Positions 1 to 9,047 of a stretch of DNA of 64,000 nucleotides are shown here, in pieces. The stretch comes from Sphingomonas sp. QA11 (GTDB lineage Bacteria > Pseudomonadota > Alphaproteobacteria > Sphingomonadales > Sphingomonadaceae): contig NZ_CP098774.1 of NCBI RefSeq assembly GCF_028473665.1, positions 2,728,001-2,792,000 on the forward strand, given 5' to 3'. The notes beneath the pieces are model-generated. The model was not told the DNA's origin and searched no databases. It worked only from the letters and a program-made list of their open reading frames with translations. The position numbers and the translations under genes are program-made. Numbering within the stretch: the first letter of the stretch is position 1; each line of letters begins with the position of its first letter.

Positions 1-6
1 GCACGA

Positions 7-756
7 ATGAGCCTGACCGACGCTGAACTGGAGCGCTATGCGCGCCACATCGTCCTGAAGGAGGTCGGCGGCACCGGCCAGCACAGGCTTCGCGCTGCAA
101 CCGTTGCGATCATCGGCGCCGGAGGCATCGGATCGCCCGCCATCCAGTATCTCGCCGCGGCGGGGATCGGGCGCCTGATCGTGATCGACGACGACGTCGT
201 CGAGCTTTCCAACCTCCAGCGCCAGACCTTGTTCGGCGGCGACGATATCGGCGCGGCCAAGGTCGATGCGGCGCATCAGGCCGTCGCCCGGCTCAACCCG
301 GGGGTGGCGATCGAGGCGCGACGGGCGCGAATTGATGCCGGCAATGCCCGCGACCTGATCGCCTGTGCTGACGTTGTCCTCGACGGAACCGACAATTTCG
401 CCACCCGGCTCGCAGTCGCCGATGCGGCGCTTGCCTTGCGCATCCCGCTCGTCTCCGCCGCCGTCGGCCAGTTCGAGGGCCAGCTCAGCGTGTTTCGCGG
501 CTGGGAGGCCGACAAACCCTGTTATCGCTGCTTCGTCGGCGCCGATCCCGACCGGCCCGAGGTCAGTTGCGCCGAGGCGGGCGTGATGGGCGCGATGACC
601 GGGGTGCTGGGTAGCCTGGCCGCGCTCGAGGCGATGCGGTGCGTGGTCGGCTTCGGCGAGGACAGCGCCGGCAAGCTGTTGCTGGTCGACGCGCTGGCCT
701 TCCGCTTTCGCACGATCGCCCTGCCCAAGGACCCCGGCTGTGCCGCTTGCGGTTAG
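7..756 (+). CDS. ThiF/MoeB/HesA-family adenylyltransferase
   Basis: An E1-like enzyme of 249 residues that should adenylate the C-terminal glycine of a ubiquitin-like sulfur carrier (ThiS or MoaD type). The N-terminus YARHIVLKEVGG is typical of MoeB/ThiF. A nucleotide-binding GAGGIGSP lies near residues 37-44. DDDVVELSNLQRQ follows at about 61-73 (ATP-binding Asp and Arg), and DGTDNF at about 126-131. Cysteine pairs CYRC (about 173-176) and CAAC at the extreme C-terminus fit the usual zinc site. The length matches MoeB/ThiF without a rhodanese domain. It ends 34 bp before wecB and is unlikely to belong functionally to the EPS locus. Whether it serves thiamine or molybdopterin synthesis cannot be decided here. 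Confidence 0.9.
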   Translation: MSLTDAELERYARHIVLKEVGGTGQHRLRAATVAIIGAGGIGSPAIQYLAAAGIGRLIVIDDDVVELSNLQRQTLFGGDDIGAAKVDAAHQAVARLNPGVAIEARRARIDAGNARDLIACADVVLDGTDNFATRLAVADAALALRIPLVSAAVGQFEGQLSVFRGWEADKPCYRCFVGADPDRPEVSCAEAGVMGAMTGVLGSLAALEAMRCVVGFGEDSAGKLLLVDALAFRFRTIALPKDPGCAACG

Positions 757-790
757 CCTGGTCTTAAGCCAATCCGGCTACGGCGAGCGC

Positions 791-1933
791 ATGTCCGCTC
801 CCTCCCCCAAGGTCCTCGTCGTCTTCGGCACCCGCCCGGAAGCGATCAAGTTGTTCCCGGTTGTCGCCGCGTTGAAGCAGGTGCCGGGGCTGACCGTCCG
901 GACCTGCGTCACCGCCCAGCATCGCGGTCTGCTCGATCAGGTGTTGAGCATCGCCGGACTTTCCCCCGATATCGATCTCGACCTGATGGAACCGGGCCAG
1001 TCGCTCGACCGCCTCACCGCGCGCCTGCTCACCGGCCTTGGCGAGGTGATGGACGCCGAGAAGCCCGACCGGGTCATCGTGCAGGGCGACACCGCCACCG
1101 CGATGGTCGGCGCGCTCACCGCTTACTATCGCAAGACCCCGGTCTCGCATGTCGAGGCGGGCCTGCGCTCGGGCGATATCTGGCAGCCCTGGCCCGAGGA
1201 GGTGAACCGCCGGATCGTCGCGCCGATCGCCGACCAGCATTTCGCCCCCACCGAAACCGCCGCCGAGGCCCTGAGGCGCGAGAACATCGACTCGGCGACG
1301 ATCCATGTGACAGGCAACACCGTGATCGACGCACTCCACGCGACGCGCGCGCGCCTGGCGGAGGATCCGTCGCTCGCCGCTGGCCTTGACGACGTCGCCG
1401 GAGGCTTCGCCGGCAAGCGCATCGTGCTCGTCACCACTCATCGCCGCGAGAATTTCGGCGACGGCATGGCCAATATCGCGCGGGCCCTCGGCCGCATCGC
1501 CGATCGGCCGGATACCGCGATCCTCTTCCCCGTCCATCCCAACCCCAATGTCGTGTCGGTGATGGACGGGATGCTGGGCGACCGACCCAACATCGCCCGC
1601 ATCGACCCGCTCGACTATCCGCATTTCGTCCGTGCTCTCGGCATGTGCGAGATCGCGCTGACCGATTCGGGCGGTGTGCAGGAGGAAGCCCCGGCGCTGG
1701 GCAAGCCAGTGCTTGTCATGCGCGAGACGACCGAGCGGCCCGAAGGTGTCGTTGCCGGCACCGCGAAGCTGATCGGCACCGATGCTGATCGAATCGTCGC
1801 CGAGGTATCGACGCTGCTTGACGAGCCCTCCGCCTATTCGGCGATGGCGCGCGCGCACAACCCGTTCGGTGACGGCCACAGCAGCGCTCGGATCGCCGAC
1901 ATCGTCGGCAAGAGCCTGGGTTTGGTCAGCTAA
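791..1933 (+). CDS. wecB: UDP-N-acetylglucosamine 2-epimerase (non-hydrolysing)
   Basis: Interconverts UDP-GlcNAc and UDP-ManNAc in the cytoplasm, the first step towards UDP-ManNAcA. The ATG at 791 gives 380 residues starting MSAPSPKVLVVFGTRPEAIK. The in-frame extension upstream has no family character. Family landmarks seen: GTRPEAIK (13-20), QGD (98-100), HVEAGLRSGD (120-129), TTHRREN (215-221), the UDP-binding stretch SGGVQEEAPALGKP (about 293-306) and TERPEG (about 314-319). The next sugar gene, wecC, completes the same pathway after a small ORF. It is the first gene of the sugar-nucleotide block. Confidence 0.95.
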   Translation: MSAPSPKVLVVFGTRPEAIKLFPVVAALKQVPGLTVRTCVTAQHRGLLDQVLSIAGLSPDIDLDLMEPGQSLDRLTARLLTGLGEVMDAEKPDRVIVQGDTATAMVGALTAYYRKTPVSHVEAGLRSGDIWQPWPEEVNRRIVAPIADQHFAPTETAAEALRRENIDSATIHVTGNTVIDALHATRARLAEDPSLAAGLDDVAGGFAGKRIVLVTTHRRENFGDGMANIARALGRIADRPDTAILFPVHPNPNVVSVMDGMLGDRPNIARIDPLDYPHFVRALGMCEIALTDSGGVQEEAPALGKPVLVMRETTERPEGVVAGTAKLIGTDADRIVAEVSTLLDEPSAYSAMARAHNPFGDGHSSARIADIVGKSLGLVS

Positions 1934-2070
1934 GGGTAGTCGCGGCCGGGAATAGAAACGCCTGTAACGTCATGGACGAGAGATTGTTTTTCCTCCAAGA
2001 CGATCCCGTTTGAAGCGGGGTAGAACCCGTTCGAATGAGGTCTTGTTGATAGCGGGAGGAACAGGGTCGC

Positions 2071-2307
2071 ATGCGGGTATTCGGCTTATGGTGCCTAGTG
2101 TTCGGTCATCGAACGGCATCCGGGTCCAAGCGCGTCTTCGAAGGCAACGTCTTCGCTCGCTGCAAGACCTGCTCGCGCGAATTGTTCCGGGATCCCAAGA
2201 ATGGCGTATGGCGCCCATCCAGACCGGAAGATCACCGCCCCCGCAAATTGACGCTCTTCGGCGAGGACGGCACGCCGGAGCGACGGGTACGCAATTCACA
2301 GCGATAG
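2071..2307 (+). CDS. small Cys/His-containing hypothetical protein
   Basis: A 78-residue ORF between wecB and wecC that I cannot assign to a function. A good ribosome site (GGGAGGA, about 10 bp upstream) precedes the ATG. The sequence has CLVFGHR at residues 8-14, then RCKTCSRELFRD at about 30-41, followed by a basic Trp-containing stretch. The spacing of C8/H13 and CxxC recalls small zinc-ribbon or DUF1660-like proteins, but that is inference. The C-terminal third is basic and low in complexity. It could be a chance ORF. The ribosome site, the metal-ligand pattern and the otherwise empty 500 bp argue for a real gene. Confidence 0.5.
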   Translation: MRVFGLWCLVFGHRTASGSKRVFEGNVFARCKTCSRELFRDPKNGVWRPSRPEDHRPRKLTLFGEDGTPERRVRNSQR

Positions 2308-2436
2308 CTTTTTCAAGCTCGTCTTTGCCGCCATTTCCGAAATCTTCATCTGCCTCGGCGACAAGGAACATCAGTCAGCGATGCTTCACCCGCAAGCGGT
2401 GGATTATCGCGAAGGGTTGGCAGGGACGTAGCGTCG

Positions 2437-3735
2437 ATGGTTTCGGACAATGAGCTCAAGGTCGTCGTGCTTGGCCTCGGCTATATCGGCCTGCCGACGG
2501 CGGCGGTGATCGCCCGGACCGGCTCGAAAGTGCTTGGCGTCGACGTGACTCAATCGGTCGTCGATACGGTCAACTCGGGCAAGGTGCATATCGAGGAAGT
2601 CGATCTCGACGGCCTCGTCTCCGGCGTCGTCGCCCGCGGTAATCTGCGCGCGTCCACTACGATCGAGCCGGCCGATATCTTCGTCATCGCCGTGCCGACG
2701 CCTTTTGCCGAGGATCATGCACCCAATATCGGCTATGTCCTCAAGGCCGCGACGACTGTGGCTTCAGTGCTGAAGCCCGGTGACGCGGTCATCCTCGAAT
2801 CAACCTCCCCCGTTGGCACGACCGAAAAGGTCCGCGACCTTCTCGCACAGCTTCGCCCCGACCTCAAAGTGCCGGGCAAGACTGGCGAGAGCGCTGACAT
2901 CGCCATCGCCTATTGCCCGGAACGCGTCCTGCCCGGCCGGATCCTGGTCGAGTTGATCGACAATGACCGTGTCATCGGCGGCATCACACCGCGATGCGCG
3001 CGCAAGGCCCTGGCCTTTTATCGCCGCTTCGTCCGCGGCGCCTGCGTCACCACCACATCGCGCGCGGCGGAAATGACGAAGCTTACCGAGAATGCCTTCC
3101 GCGATGTCAACATCGCCTTCGCCAACGAGCTGAGTCGAGTCGCCGATACGATGGACGTCGATGTCTGGGAGGTGATCCGCCTCGCCAACCGCCATCCGCG
3201 CGTCAATATCCTATCGCCCGGGCCTGGCGTCGGCGGGCATTGCATTGCGGTCGACCCCTGGTTCCTGGTCCACGCCGATCGCGCCAACACGCCGCTGATC
3301 CGCACCGCGCGCGAAGTGAACGATGCCAAGGTCGACTATGTGATCGCGCGCGCGGAGGCGATGGTCGCCGAACATCCCGGCCTGCTGGTCGCGTGCCTCG
3401 GCCTCGCCTTCAAGGCGAATATCGACGATTTCCGCGAGAGCCCTGCGCTGAAGGTAGCTGCCGCCCTTGCTGCTCGCTTCGGCGACCGGCTGCATGTCGT
3501 GGAACCCTATGCAGCGACCTTGCCAGCCGCCTTCGACGACACCGGTGCAAACCTGACAGACCTCGATACCGCAATCGAAATCTGCCCGATCATGATCGTG
3601 CTGGTCGATCACGACATGTTCAAATCTGTCCCACTCGACGAGCGCGCAGACAAGATCGTCTACGATACGCGCGGCATCTGGCCCGACCAGCCCCGCGGCC
3701 AGTTCCGCCCAGAGCCATTGCGCCTCGCCGGCTGA
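2437..3735 (+). CDS. wecC: UDP-N-acetyl-D-mannosamine dehydrogenase
   Basis: Oxidises UDP-ManNAc to UDP-ManNAcA in two NAD-dependent steps. 432 residues. The Rossmann motif GLGYIGLP is at 13-20, STSPVGTTEKVRD at about 122-134 and CPERVLPGR at 160-168. The active-site region KLTEN is at about 215-219. The catalytic Cys269 sits in PGPGVGGHCIAVDPW, and the C-terminal domain carries FKANIDDFRESPA. The ILSPGPGVGGHC context and length fit WecC rather than the shorter UDP-glucose dehydrogenases. With wecB upstream it supplies an acidic amino sugar for the polysaccharide. Start ATG at 2437. Confidence 0.93.
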   Translation: MVSDNELKVVVLGLGYIGLPTAAVIARTGSKVLGVDVTQSVVDTVNSGKVHIEEVDLDGLVSGVVARGNLRASTTIEPADIFVIAVPTPFAEDHAPNIGYVLKAATTVASVLKPGDAVILESTSPVGTTEKVRDLLAQLRPDLKVPGKTGESADIAIAYCPERVLPGRILVELIDNDRVIGGITPRCARKALAFYRRFVRGACVTTTSRAAEMTKLTENAFRDVNIAFANELSRVADTMDVDVWEVIRLANRHPRVNILSPGPGVGGHCIAVDPWFLVHADRANTPLIRTAREVNDAKVDYVIARAEAMVAEHPGLLVACLGLAFKANIDDFRESPALKVAAALAARFGDRLHVVEPYAATLPAAFDDTGANLTDLDTAIEICPIMIVLVDHDMFKSVPLDERADKIVYDTRGIWPDQPRGQFRPEPLRLAG

Positions 3736-3814
3736 GACTGGACTCGATTGTCGTGATCCCTTAGCCGAGATGCCGCCGCGCCAGGATTCTGGCGGTACGG
3801 CGTGGGGGGATTTG

Positions 3815-4939
3815 ATGAGTGAACCGACCACTCCGGCTATCGGAGCGAGCGCTGCCGTGAAGCCGCAACGCTCCCGCAATCGCATCGAATCGATCCACAA
3901 TCTTCGTGGCATTGCCTCGCTTACCGTGCTGTTCGATCACCTCGTGGCAACGCCCTATGTCGGCGCGCCAGCCGCCGTCGCCGCGTTCGGGATCCTCGGC
4001 AATTACGGCGTCACGATCTTCTTCTTCATCTCAGGCTTCGTGCTGCCCTATTCGCTGCAGAAATCGAAATACCGGATCCAGGACTTCCCGATGTTCATCG
4101 CCCGGCGTTTCGTGCGGGTGGATCCACCATTCTTCGTCGTGGTTGGCCTGACGCTGGCGCTCAACGTCTTGCTCGGCCTCCTTAAAAACACTCCATATCA
4201 CATTGATATAATACAAGTCCTTGGGCACTTCGCCTATATCGCGCCGTTGCTGCACAAAGAATGGCTGTTGAGCGTGTTCTGGACGCTGTGCACCGAATTC
4301 CAGTTCTACATCACGATTGGTCTGATCTTTCCGGTCCTGCAGAAATATCCGCTACCCATCGCCCTTGCCTGTGCGCTGTGCATGTGGCTCTACATCCCGG
4401 GCTATTTCCCGGCCGAGCGGCTGCCGCTTGGCCAGCGCGAGATCATCTTCGCCTATCTGCCGTCGTTCATGGTCGGCATGGCGACGTTCCTCTACTGGGA
4501 AAAACTGGTTAAATTACCGACATTTGCCGCCGCGATCGCAATTTCGGTCGTCGCCCTCTTCTTCAAGGCGCCCCTGGACATCTCGATCGTTGCGCTGATC
4601 ACGATCCTGATCGTGATGTATGCGAATTTCTACAATCCCGTGCTCGATTTCTTCGGCAGGATTTCCTACTCGCTCTACCTCGTCCATTTGTTGGTGATCG
4701 TCACGGTTCTGCCAGTGCTCCACCAATTGGACCCGCCCTGGATCGTGATGTTCGTGATCGGTGCCGCCGTCTCCACCGCAGCGGCAACCTTCATCTACCG
4801 CTTTGTCGAGGGGCCTGCGCTGGCCTGGTCGAAGCGCGTGAGGTTCAGGAAGCCGCTATCATCCGGGGCCGGGCCGGAAAAAGGGGCTCTTCGGACACTA
4901 GAACTGGACCCGATCCCCCAAGTTGGTAAGGCGGACTGA
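3815..4939 (+). CDS. acyltransferase family 3 membrane protein
   Basis: A polytopic membrane enzyme (374 residues from the ATG at 3815, preceded by GGGGGGA). This family moves acetyl or other acyl groups onto surface polysaccharides. The N-terminus has the family signature IESIHNLRGIASLTVLFDHL, with the conserved Arg and His. Further on are FFFISGFVLPY and a central FWTLCTEFQFY (conserved Glu in the active-site region). About ten hydrophobic segments follow, with YSLYLVHL near the C-terminus. The ORF extends 15 codons upstream, but those residues are polar and lack a ribosome site. It lies between wecC and gmd, so O-acylation of the EPS is the likely role. The acceptor sugar is unknown. Confidence 0.85.
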   Translation: MSEPTTPAIGASAAVKPQRSRNRIESIHNLRGIASLTVLFDHLVATPYVGAPAAVAAFGILGNYGVTIFFFISGFVLPYSLQKSKYRIQDFPMFIARRFVRVDPPFFVVVGLTLALNVLLGLLKNTPYHIDIIQVLGHFAYIAPLLHKEWLLSVFWTLCTEFQFYITIGLIFPVLQKYPLPIALACALCMWLYIPGYFPAERLPLGQREIIFAYLPSFMVGMATFLYWEKLVKLPTFAAAIAISVVALFFKAPLDISIVALITILIVMYANFYNPVLDFFGRISYSLYLVHLLVIVTVLPVLHQLDPPWIVMFVIGAAVSTAAATFIYRFVEGPALAWSKRVRFRKPLSSGAGPEKGALRTLELDPIPQVGKAD

Positions 4940-4981
4940 AGTGGCACGACTGCGGTCGCACCAACCCTGGAGCTTTATCAC

Positions 4982-6082
4982 ATGACCAAGACCGCCCTGA
5001 TCACCGGCGTCACTGGACAAGACGGCGCGTATCTGGCCGAGTTGCTGCTGTCCAAGGGCTATGACGTGCACGGCGTCAAGCGTCGCTCATCCTCGTTCAA
5101 CACCGGGCGTATCGACCATATCTATCAGGATCCGCACGAAAAGGGGGCGCGTCTCCACCTGCATTATGGTGACATGACCGATTCGACGAACCTGATCCGG
5201 ATCGTGCAGGAAGTGAAACCGGACGAGATCTACAATCTCGCGGCCCAGAGCCATGTCCAGGTCAGCTTCGACACCGCTGAATACACCGCCAACGCCGATG
5301 CGATCGGCACGCTCCGCCTGCTCGAGGCGCTCCGCCTGCTCGGGCTGCACGAGACCACGCGCTTCTATCAGGCATCGACCTCCGAACTGTACGGCCTCGT
5401 CCAGGAAGTGCCGCAGTCTGAGACCACGCCCTTCTATCCGCGCTCTCCCTATGCTGCGGCGAAGCTCTACGCCTATTGGATCACGGTGAACTATCGCGAG
5501 GCCTATGGCATGCACGCCTCGAATGGCATCCTGTTCAACCACGAGAGCCCGTTGCGTGGTGAAACCTTCGTCACCCGCAAGATCACTCGCGCCGTCGCTG
5601 CCATCCATCTAGGGCTGCAGGACATGCTGTGGCTGGGCAATATCGATGCCAAGCGCGACTGGGGCCATGCACGCGACTATGTCGAGGGCATGTGGCGCAT
5701 CGTCCAGCAGGACAAGGGCGATGATTTCGTGCTGGCGACCGGTCAGACGCAAACCGTCCGCTCCTTCGTGGAGCTGAGCTTCGCCGAAGTCGGGATCAGC
5801 GTCGACTGGAGCGGCACGGGTGTCGACGAAGTCGGTCGTTGCACTAGGACGGGCAAGACGCTGGTCAAGGTGGATCCTCGCTATTTTCGTCCGACCGAGG
5901 TCGATCTGCTGATCGGGGATCCCGCCAAGGCCAAGAGGCTGCTCGGCTGGGAAGCCACGACCACCCTCGCCGAGCTTGTCTCCGAAATGGTGCGCGAGGA
6001 TTTGAAGGTCGTTGCGCGTGAGGCGGAAAGCCGTCGCCCCGACGAGGAGCGGCCAAGCTCGCTCTACGCGATCAAGGGCTGA
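4982..6082 (+). CDS. gmd: GDP-mannose 4,6-dehydratase
   Basis: Converts GDP-D-mannose to GDP-4-keto-6-deoxymannose, the first step to GDP-L-fucose. An extended short-chain dehydrogenase of 366 residues. The NADP site [15 protein letters not shown] is at 9-23, [14 protein letters not shown] follows at about 34-47, and [12 protein letters not shown] at about 81-92. The catalytic STSE and YxxxK (YAAAK) are in the middle, and [16 protein letters not shown] binds substrate. Family length and motifs are complete. The partner fcl is three genes downstream. No GDP-mannose synthesis genes are present in the window. Confidence 0.96.
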   Translation: MTKTALITGVTGQDGAYLAELLLSKGYDVHGVKRRSSSFNTGRIDHIYQDPHEKGARLHLHYGDMTDSTNLIRIVQEVKPDEIYNLAAQSHVQVSFDTAEYTANADAIGTLRLLEALRLLGLHETTRFYQASTSELYGLVQEVPQSETTPFYPRSPYAAAKLYAYWITVNYREAYGMHASNGILFNHESPLRGETFVTRKITRAVAAIHLGLQDMLWLGNIDAKRDWGHARDYVEGMWRIVQQDKGDDFVLATGQTQTVRSFVELSFAEVGISVDWSGTGVDEVGRCTRTGKTLVKVDPRYFRPTEVDLLIGDPAKAKRLLGWEATTTLAELVSEMVREDLKVVAREAESRRPDEERPSSLYAIKG

Positions 6083-6136
6083 TCGTTTCGTTTGTCGGTA
6101 CAGTCCGATCATGATGTGCAACGCGCGGCGAATGGA

Positions 6137-6781
6137 ATGAACATGTCAACGCCACTGCAGAATTACGCATATGAGGACAGCGAATCCGCCCACACGCATT
6201 CCTACCTGTTCCCAACGCTGCTGAAGATACTCGCGGAACGGCCCGTCGGACCGATCTTCGAGTTGGGATGCGGCAACGGCACGACCGCGGCGATGCTGGC
6301 GAAGCGCGGTTACAAGGTTGCCGGAGTCGACCCCTCGATCAGCGGGATGGAGATCGCCCAGCGCCAATATCCTGAGTGCCGGCTGGAACTCGGCTCATCC
6401 GAAGAAGATCTGCGCGCGCGATTTGGCACCTTCGATACACTGTTGAGCCTCGAAGTCGCCGAGCATGTCTATTCGCCGCGGCGCTATGCCAAGGTCATTG
6501 GCCAGTTGCTTGAACCGGGCGGGATCGCGATCATCAGCACCCCCTATCACAGCTATCTGAAGAACCTCGCGCTCGCGGCAAGCGGCAAGATGGAATCCCA
6601 TTTCACTGCTTTGTGGGAAGGGGGTCATATCAAGTTCTGGAGCCGCGGCACGATCGCCACACTGTTCGACACCGCCGGGTTCGACGAGATCGGTTTCTAT
6701 CGGGTCGGGCGTGTACCTGTCCTTGCGAAATCGATGATATCGGTCTTTCGCAAACGGGACGCCGCTCCGGCCAATGGCTGA
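6137..6781 (+). CDS. class I SAM-dependent methyltransferase
   Basis: 214 residues from the ATG at 6137. A second ATG two codons on (6143) and an upstream TTG (6092) are alternatives. SAM-binding motif I reads IFELGCGNGTTAAML, followed by the acidic end of strand two, VAGVDPS. LLSLEVAEHVYSP is the post-I/motif II region usual in UbiG-like small-molecule methyltransferases. It lies between gmd and a GT whose start overlaps its last codons by 8 bp, so it should be co-translated. Methylation of an EPS sugar is inferred from context only. Confidence 0.8.
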   Translation: MNMSTPLQNYAYEDSESAHTHSYLFPTLLKILAERPVGPIFELGCGNGTTAAMLAKRGYKVAGVDPSISGMEIAQRQYPECRLELGSSEEDLRARFGTFDTLLSLEVAEHVYSPRRYAKVIGQLLEPGGIAIISTPYHSYLKNLALAASGKMESHFTALWEGGHIKFWSRGTIATLFDTAGFDEIGFYRVGRVPVLAKSMISVFRKRDAAPANG

Positions 6782-7874
6782 CAGTACCGACACTGCAAGG
6801 CAGCCGGAACGCGTCGTTTTCTATGTTGGCGGCTTCGAGGCCGTTGGCGGGATCGAAGCATTCCTGTTCGACCTGCTGACCAACCTGCCCGCCGGTCGCG
6901 ATGAACGATCGATGCTGGTTTGGGCGCTTGATCTCCCTGAGTTCCGCGACATCGAACGGACCGGAACCAAGGTATTAAGGACCAGTCTGCGTGCTGGGTG
7001 CCGCTTCGGCCTCCCCGACATCTTGTTGTACGCGCGACACGGCCGGCACTTGGCGAAGGCGGACCGCATCGTCTTTGCGAAGATCCCGCCCGAACCACTT
7101 TTCAGGCGCATCGTCGACAGGGCTCGGGCCAGACGCCCAAACCCGACCGAAACGATCTACGTCACCCCCTATCGCCCGCGTGAGATGTGGCCGGAGGGTA
7201 TGCCAACCTGGATATGTCGGGGACTAGACAGGATTCTCGTCCAGAGCCAGGAATTCGCGGACGATCTGCGCGAGATGAACTTTACCGGACCGATCCACCT
7301 CGTCCCTTATATTCCGCCGCAAGCTGCCGTCGAACCGGCCGAACCATCACGCGAGCGCCCGTTTCGCCTCGGCTTCCTCGGCCGGTTCGTCGCGCAGAAG
7401 AACCTGTTCTATCTGCTCGATATTGTAGAGAAACTGCAGGCAAGCGGTGTCGAACTCCATATGTTCGGCGGAGGCAGCGACGAAGCCGGGCTGCGGAGCA
7501 TGGCGAATGACAGGAACCTTGCCGTCACCTTCCACGGCGTGGTCCCGCGCGAAGGGGTTGCCGCCGCGATCGACAGTTGCGACGCCTTCATCAACCCCTC
7601 GATATCGGAGGGCCAGTGCCTCGTCGCCCTGGAGGTGTTGAGCCGCGGACGGCCCTTCATCGCAACCGGTGTCGGCGCGATCCCCGAAATTCTCGGCAAG
7701 GGCCGGCTGGGCAGGATCATCCCGCTCGACGACGGGTCGACTGCCGCGGAGATCGTCCGGGACTTTCTCGCTGAATGGCGCGCCGGCGACTGGCGCGCTC
7801 GCGAGATTGCGAGCGCCTATGCGAGCGCCTATCCGCGCGCGCAAATTATCGGCGAATACGAGAAACTACTGTAA
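6774..7874 (+). CDS. glycosyltransferase family 4
   Basis: A 366-residue GT-B fold enzyme, starting inside the last codons of the methyltransferase. The N-terminal domain opens VVFYVGGFEAVGGIEAFLFDLL, the Gly-rich loop of GT4 proteins. The C-terminal domain has LGFLGRFVAQKNLFYLLDIV, then LHMFGGGSDE and SCDAFINPSISEGQCLVALEVLSRG. The last stretch is the sugar-nucleotide-binding E-x7-E region (ExxxCLVALE). It is cytoplasmic or membrane-peripheral and adds one sugar of the repeat unit. Donor and linkage cannot be read from the sequence. Confidence 0.85.
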   Translation: MADSTDTARQPERVVFYVGGFEAVGGIEAFLFDLLTNLPAGRDERSMLVWALDLPEFRDIERTGTKVLRTSLRAGCRFGLPDILLYARHGRHLAKADRIVFAKIPPEPLFRRIVDRARARRPNPTETIYVTPYRPREMWPEGMPTWICRGLDRILVQSQEFADDLREMNFTGPIHLVPYIPPQAAVEPAEPSRERPFRLGFLGRFVAQKNLFYLLDIVEKLQASGVELHMFGGGSDEAGLRSMANDRNLAVTFHGVVPREGVAAAIDSCDAFINPSISEGQCLVALEVLSRGRPFIATGVGAIPEILGKGRLGRIIPLDDGSTAAEIVRDFLAEWRAGDWRAREIASAYASAYPRAQIIGEYEKLL

Positions 7875-7918
7875 GGCGCGCGTCGCCTTCAACGCGAACA
7901 GGAATCGACGGCAGCACG

Positions 7919-8884
7919 ATGAGCGAATTATTTTCCCTGACCGGCCGACGCGTCTGGGTGGCGGGCGAGCGCGGCATGGTCGGACGCGCGATCGTCCGCC
8001 GGCTGGCATCCGAACGGTGCGAGATCGTGACCGCGGCGGCACGGGTCGACCTGCGCGATCAGGCGGCAACCTTCGCATGGATGGCGGCGAACCCGGCCGA
8101 CCTGATCTTCCTCGCCGCCGCCAAGGTAGGTGGAATATCGGCGAACGACAGGCTGCCAGCGGAGTTCCTCTACGACAACATGATGATCGAGGCGAACGTG
8201 ATCGAGGGCGCGCGTCGTACCGGTGCCGCGAAGCTCCTGTTTCTCGGATCATCGTGCATCTATCCCAAGCACGCTGAGCAGCCGATGCGCGAAGACGCGT
8301 TGCTGACGGGGGTGCTGGAACCGACCAACCAATGGTATGCGATCGCCAAGATCGCAGGAATCATGCTGGCTCAATCCTATCGCCGGCAATATGGCTGCGA
8401 CTATATCTCGGCCCAGCCGACCAACCTCTATGGCCCGTTCGACAATTTCGACCTGCAGGGAAGTCATGTGCTGCCTGCGCTGATCCGCAAGGCGCACGAG
8501 GCCAGGCTTGCGAACGCGATGACACTCCCGGTCTGGGGCAGCGGTGCGCCGCTTCGCGAATTCCTGCATGTGGACGATCTCGCTGACGCTCTGGTCTTTC
8601 TCGCCAAGCACTATTCGGGTGAGGAGATCGTGAATGTCGGGTCGGGTGAAGAGATCAGCATCGGCGATCTTGCCCGGATGGTCGGAGACATCGTCGGCTT
8701 CCGCGGCGATACGGTGTTCGACACATCCAAACCGGACGGCACGATGCGCAAGCTGGTCGATACCGGCAAGCTGAACGGCCTGGGCTGGAACGCGCATCGT
8801 CCCTTGCAGGAGGGAATTGCCGACACCTATCGCTGGCTCTTGGATAATAGCGACACGTTACGGACGGGCCCGGCAACAGCTTGA
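7919..8884 (+). CDS. fcl: GDP-L-fucose synthase
   Basis: 3,5-epimerase/4-reductase that finishes GDP-L-fucose from the Gmd product. The ATG at 7919 gives 321 residues starting MSELFSLTGRRVWVAGERGMVG. The 48 codons upstream overlap the preceding GT and look unrelated. NADP-binding AGERGMVGRAI is near residues 13-23. AAAKVGGISAN is at about 64-74. The catalytic set is SSCIYP plus YAIAK. QPTNLYGPFDNFD and REFLHVDDLADA are typical of WcaG. Together with gmd it makes fucose a very likely constituent. Confidence 0.95.
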   Translation: MSELFSLTGRRVWVAGERGMVGRAIVRRLASERCEIVTAAARVDLRDQAATFAWMAANPADLIFLAAAKVGGISANDRLPAEFLYDNMMIEANVIEGARRTGAAKLLFLGSSCIYPKHAEQPMREDALLTGVLEPTNQWYAIAKIAGIMLAQSYRRQYGCDYISAQPTNLYGPFDNFDLQGSHVLPALIRKAHEARLANAMTLPVWGSGAPLREFLHVDDLADALVFLAKHYSGEEIVNVGSGEEISIGDLARMVGDIVGFRGDTVFDTSKPDGTMRKLVDTGKLNGLGWNAHRPLQEGIADTYRWLLDNSDTLRTGPATA

Positions 8885-9047
8885 TTTCAGTCATGCAGGA
8901 ACCCCTCCGAACAAGACCTCTCCGCAGCCACATTGCCCCGCAGCAGGGTTGACGCACGAGACCGCGCGGTTAAAGGTCCCGGAGCCTGTAACCACATAGA
9001 CCGGCGGCGATTATTCGTCGCGATTCGCCACGCGTAGGATATTCGAA

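Noticed and set aside
764..1879. 371-codon minus-strand ORF opposite wecB
   Set aside because: It is the antisense of a clear wecB. His/Arg/Gly-rich with no ribosome site or family motif; a GC-rich shadow.
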